From the NCBI GenBank assembly GCA_015489295.1, contig WGAB01000326.1, forward strand, positions 1-5,396: a stretch of 5,396 bases of DNA. Reading direction: 5' to 3'. Both the position numbers and the translations under genes were made by a program. Position 1 is the first letter of the stretch; every line of letters begins with the position of its first letter. Positions 4,863 to 5,396 of this stretch are shown here, piece after piece. The DNA comes from Caldifarciminota bacterium (GTDB taxonomy: Bacteria > WOR-3 > Hydrothermia > WGAB01). Below the pieces are notes generated by a model. That model did no database searches, was not told the origin of the DNA, and saw nothing but the letters and a program-made list of their open reading frames with translations.

Positions 4863-5396
4863 ATGAGAAAGGGCATCGTACATCTTCGGAACATCGGGCT
4901 GGTGGCCCACATTGATGCAGGCAAAACCACCACCACCGAGCGGATCCTGTACCTCACCGGTCGGGTCCACAAACTCGGGGAGGTGCACGAAGGCACCGCC
5001 ACCATGGACTGGATGCCCGAGGAACGGGAACGGGGCATCACCATCACCATGGCCTCCACCGTGTGCTTCTGGCGGGACCACCAGATCAACATCGTGGACA
5101 CCCCGGGCCATGTGGACTTCACCGTGGAGGTGGAACGCTCGCTGCGGGTGCTGGACGGCGCCATCATCGTGCTGGACGCCGAGGCCGGCGTGGAGCCCCA
5201 AACCGAAACGGTGTGGACCCAGGCCGACCGGTACCGGGTACCCCGCATCGTGTTCCTCAACAAGATGGACAAGATCGGCGCCGACCCGTACCGCGCCGTT
5301 CGGCAACTGGAAGAGCGCTTCGGCGTGACCCCGCTCCTGCTCCAGGTGCCCATCGGCCGGGAACGCGGGTTCCGCGGCATCGTGGATGTGCTCTCG
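4863..5396 (+). CDS. fusA: Translation elongation factor G, N-terminal GTPase domain (3' end outside window)
   Basis: The visible 178 residues form the G domain of EF-G, the GTPase that drives ribosomal translocation. The motifs are G1 AHIDAGKT (15-22), the switch region ERERGITIT (54-62), G3 DTPGH (79-83) and G4 NKMD (133-136). All are intact. The ATG at 4863 is preceded by TAAGGAG about 10 bases upstream. An in-frame GTG at 4854 sits one base from that Shine-Dalgarno and is unlikely to be used. The N-terminus is a few residues shorter than many EF-Gs. The gene is not preceded by rpsL-rpsG but by a divergent tRNA gene, so it lies outside the classical str operon. It may therefore be a second EF-G copy (EF-G2 type), but the G domain alone does not settle this. 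Confidence 0.95.
   Translation, partial: MRKGIVHLRNIGLVAHIDAGKTTTTERILYLTGRVHKLGEVHEGTATMDWMPEERERGITITMASTVCFWRDHQINIVDTPGHVDFTVEVERSLRVLDGAIIVLDAEAGVEPQTETVWTQADRYRVPRIVFLNKMDKIGADPYRAVRQLEERFGVTPLLLQVPIGRERGFRGIVDVLS

Noticed and set aside
4706..5380. 224-codon open frame on the minus strand opposite the EF-G gene
   Set aside because: It is a shadow of EF-G. It is Ser/Arg/Thr-rich, has no domain and overlaps the tRNA promoter region.
1..5396. Mobile element, CRISPR array or phage remnant
   Set aside because: No transposase, integrase, regularly spaced repeats or terminal inverted repeats were found. The tRNA gene is not disrupted, and no copy of its 3' end is seen elsewhere in the window.

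Overview
This GC-rich bacterial window carries most of a heterodisulfide reductase / methyl-viologen hydrogenase (Hdr-Mvh) type electron-transfer operon on the minus strand. It also holds a tRNA-Pro(UGG) gene on the minus strand and, divergently on the plus strand, the 5' part of an elongation factor G gene. The EF-G, the strong Shine-Dalgarno sequences and the sigma70- and sigma54-type promoter motifs point to a bacterium, not a methanogenic archaeon, although Hdr-Mvh was first characterised in methanogens. A strict anaerobe such as a sulfate-reducing or syntrophic (former deltaproteobacterial) lineage is my best guess. The sequence alone does not fix the taxon, and a GC-rich anaerobic Firmicute is not excluded.

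Layout, in the direction of minus-strand transcription (right to left): tRNA-Pro (4715-4641), a 172-bp leader with repeats and a sigma54-like -24/-12 promoter, hdrC (4468-3875), hdrB (3878-2997), hdrA (3000-1012), mvhD (1015-551) and an Mvh-type hydrogenase small-subunit-like gene (558 to beyond base 1). Every gene junction overlaps: three are 4-bp ATGA overlaps and the last is an 8-bp overlap. This indicates one tightly coupled transcription and translation unit. It continues past the left edge, where a hydrogenase-large-subunit-like gene (mvhA) would be expected.

How the genes would work together (family knowledge plus inference): the small-subunit-like protein and its unseen partner pass electrons to the [2Fe-2S] protein MvhD. 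MvhD feeds the FAD and the many [4Fe-4S] clusters of HdrA, where the electron pair is split (flavin-based bifurcation). One branch goes through HdrC to the two non-cubane clusters of HdrB, which reduce a disulfide-like substrate. The other goes to a low-potential acceptor, probably ferredoxin. All the cluster-ligand cysteines expected in HdrA, HdrB, HdrC and MvhD are present, so the module looks functional. The physiological substrate in a bacterium is unknown.

To the right, tRNA-Pro and EF-G are transcribed divergently from two recognisable sigma70-type promoters. Their -35 boxes are only 17 bp apart and flank a small perfect inverted repeat. No mobile element, CRISPR array or degenerate gene was seen.
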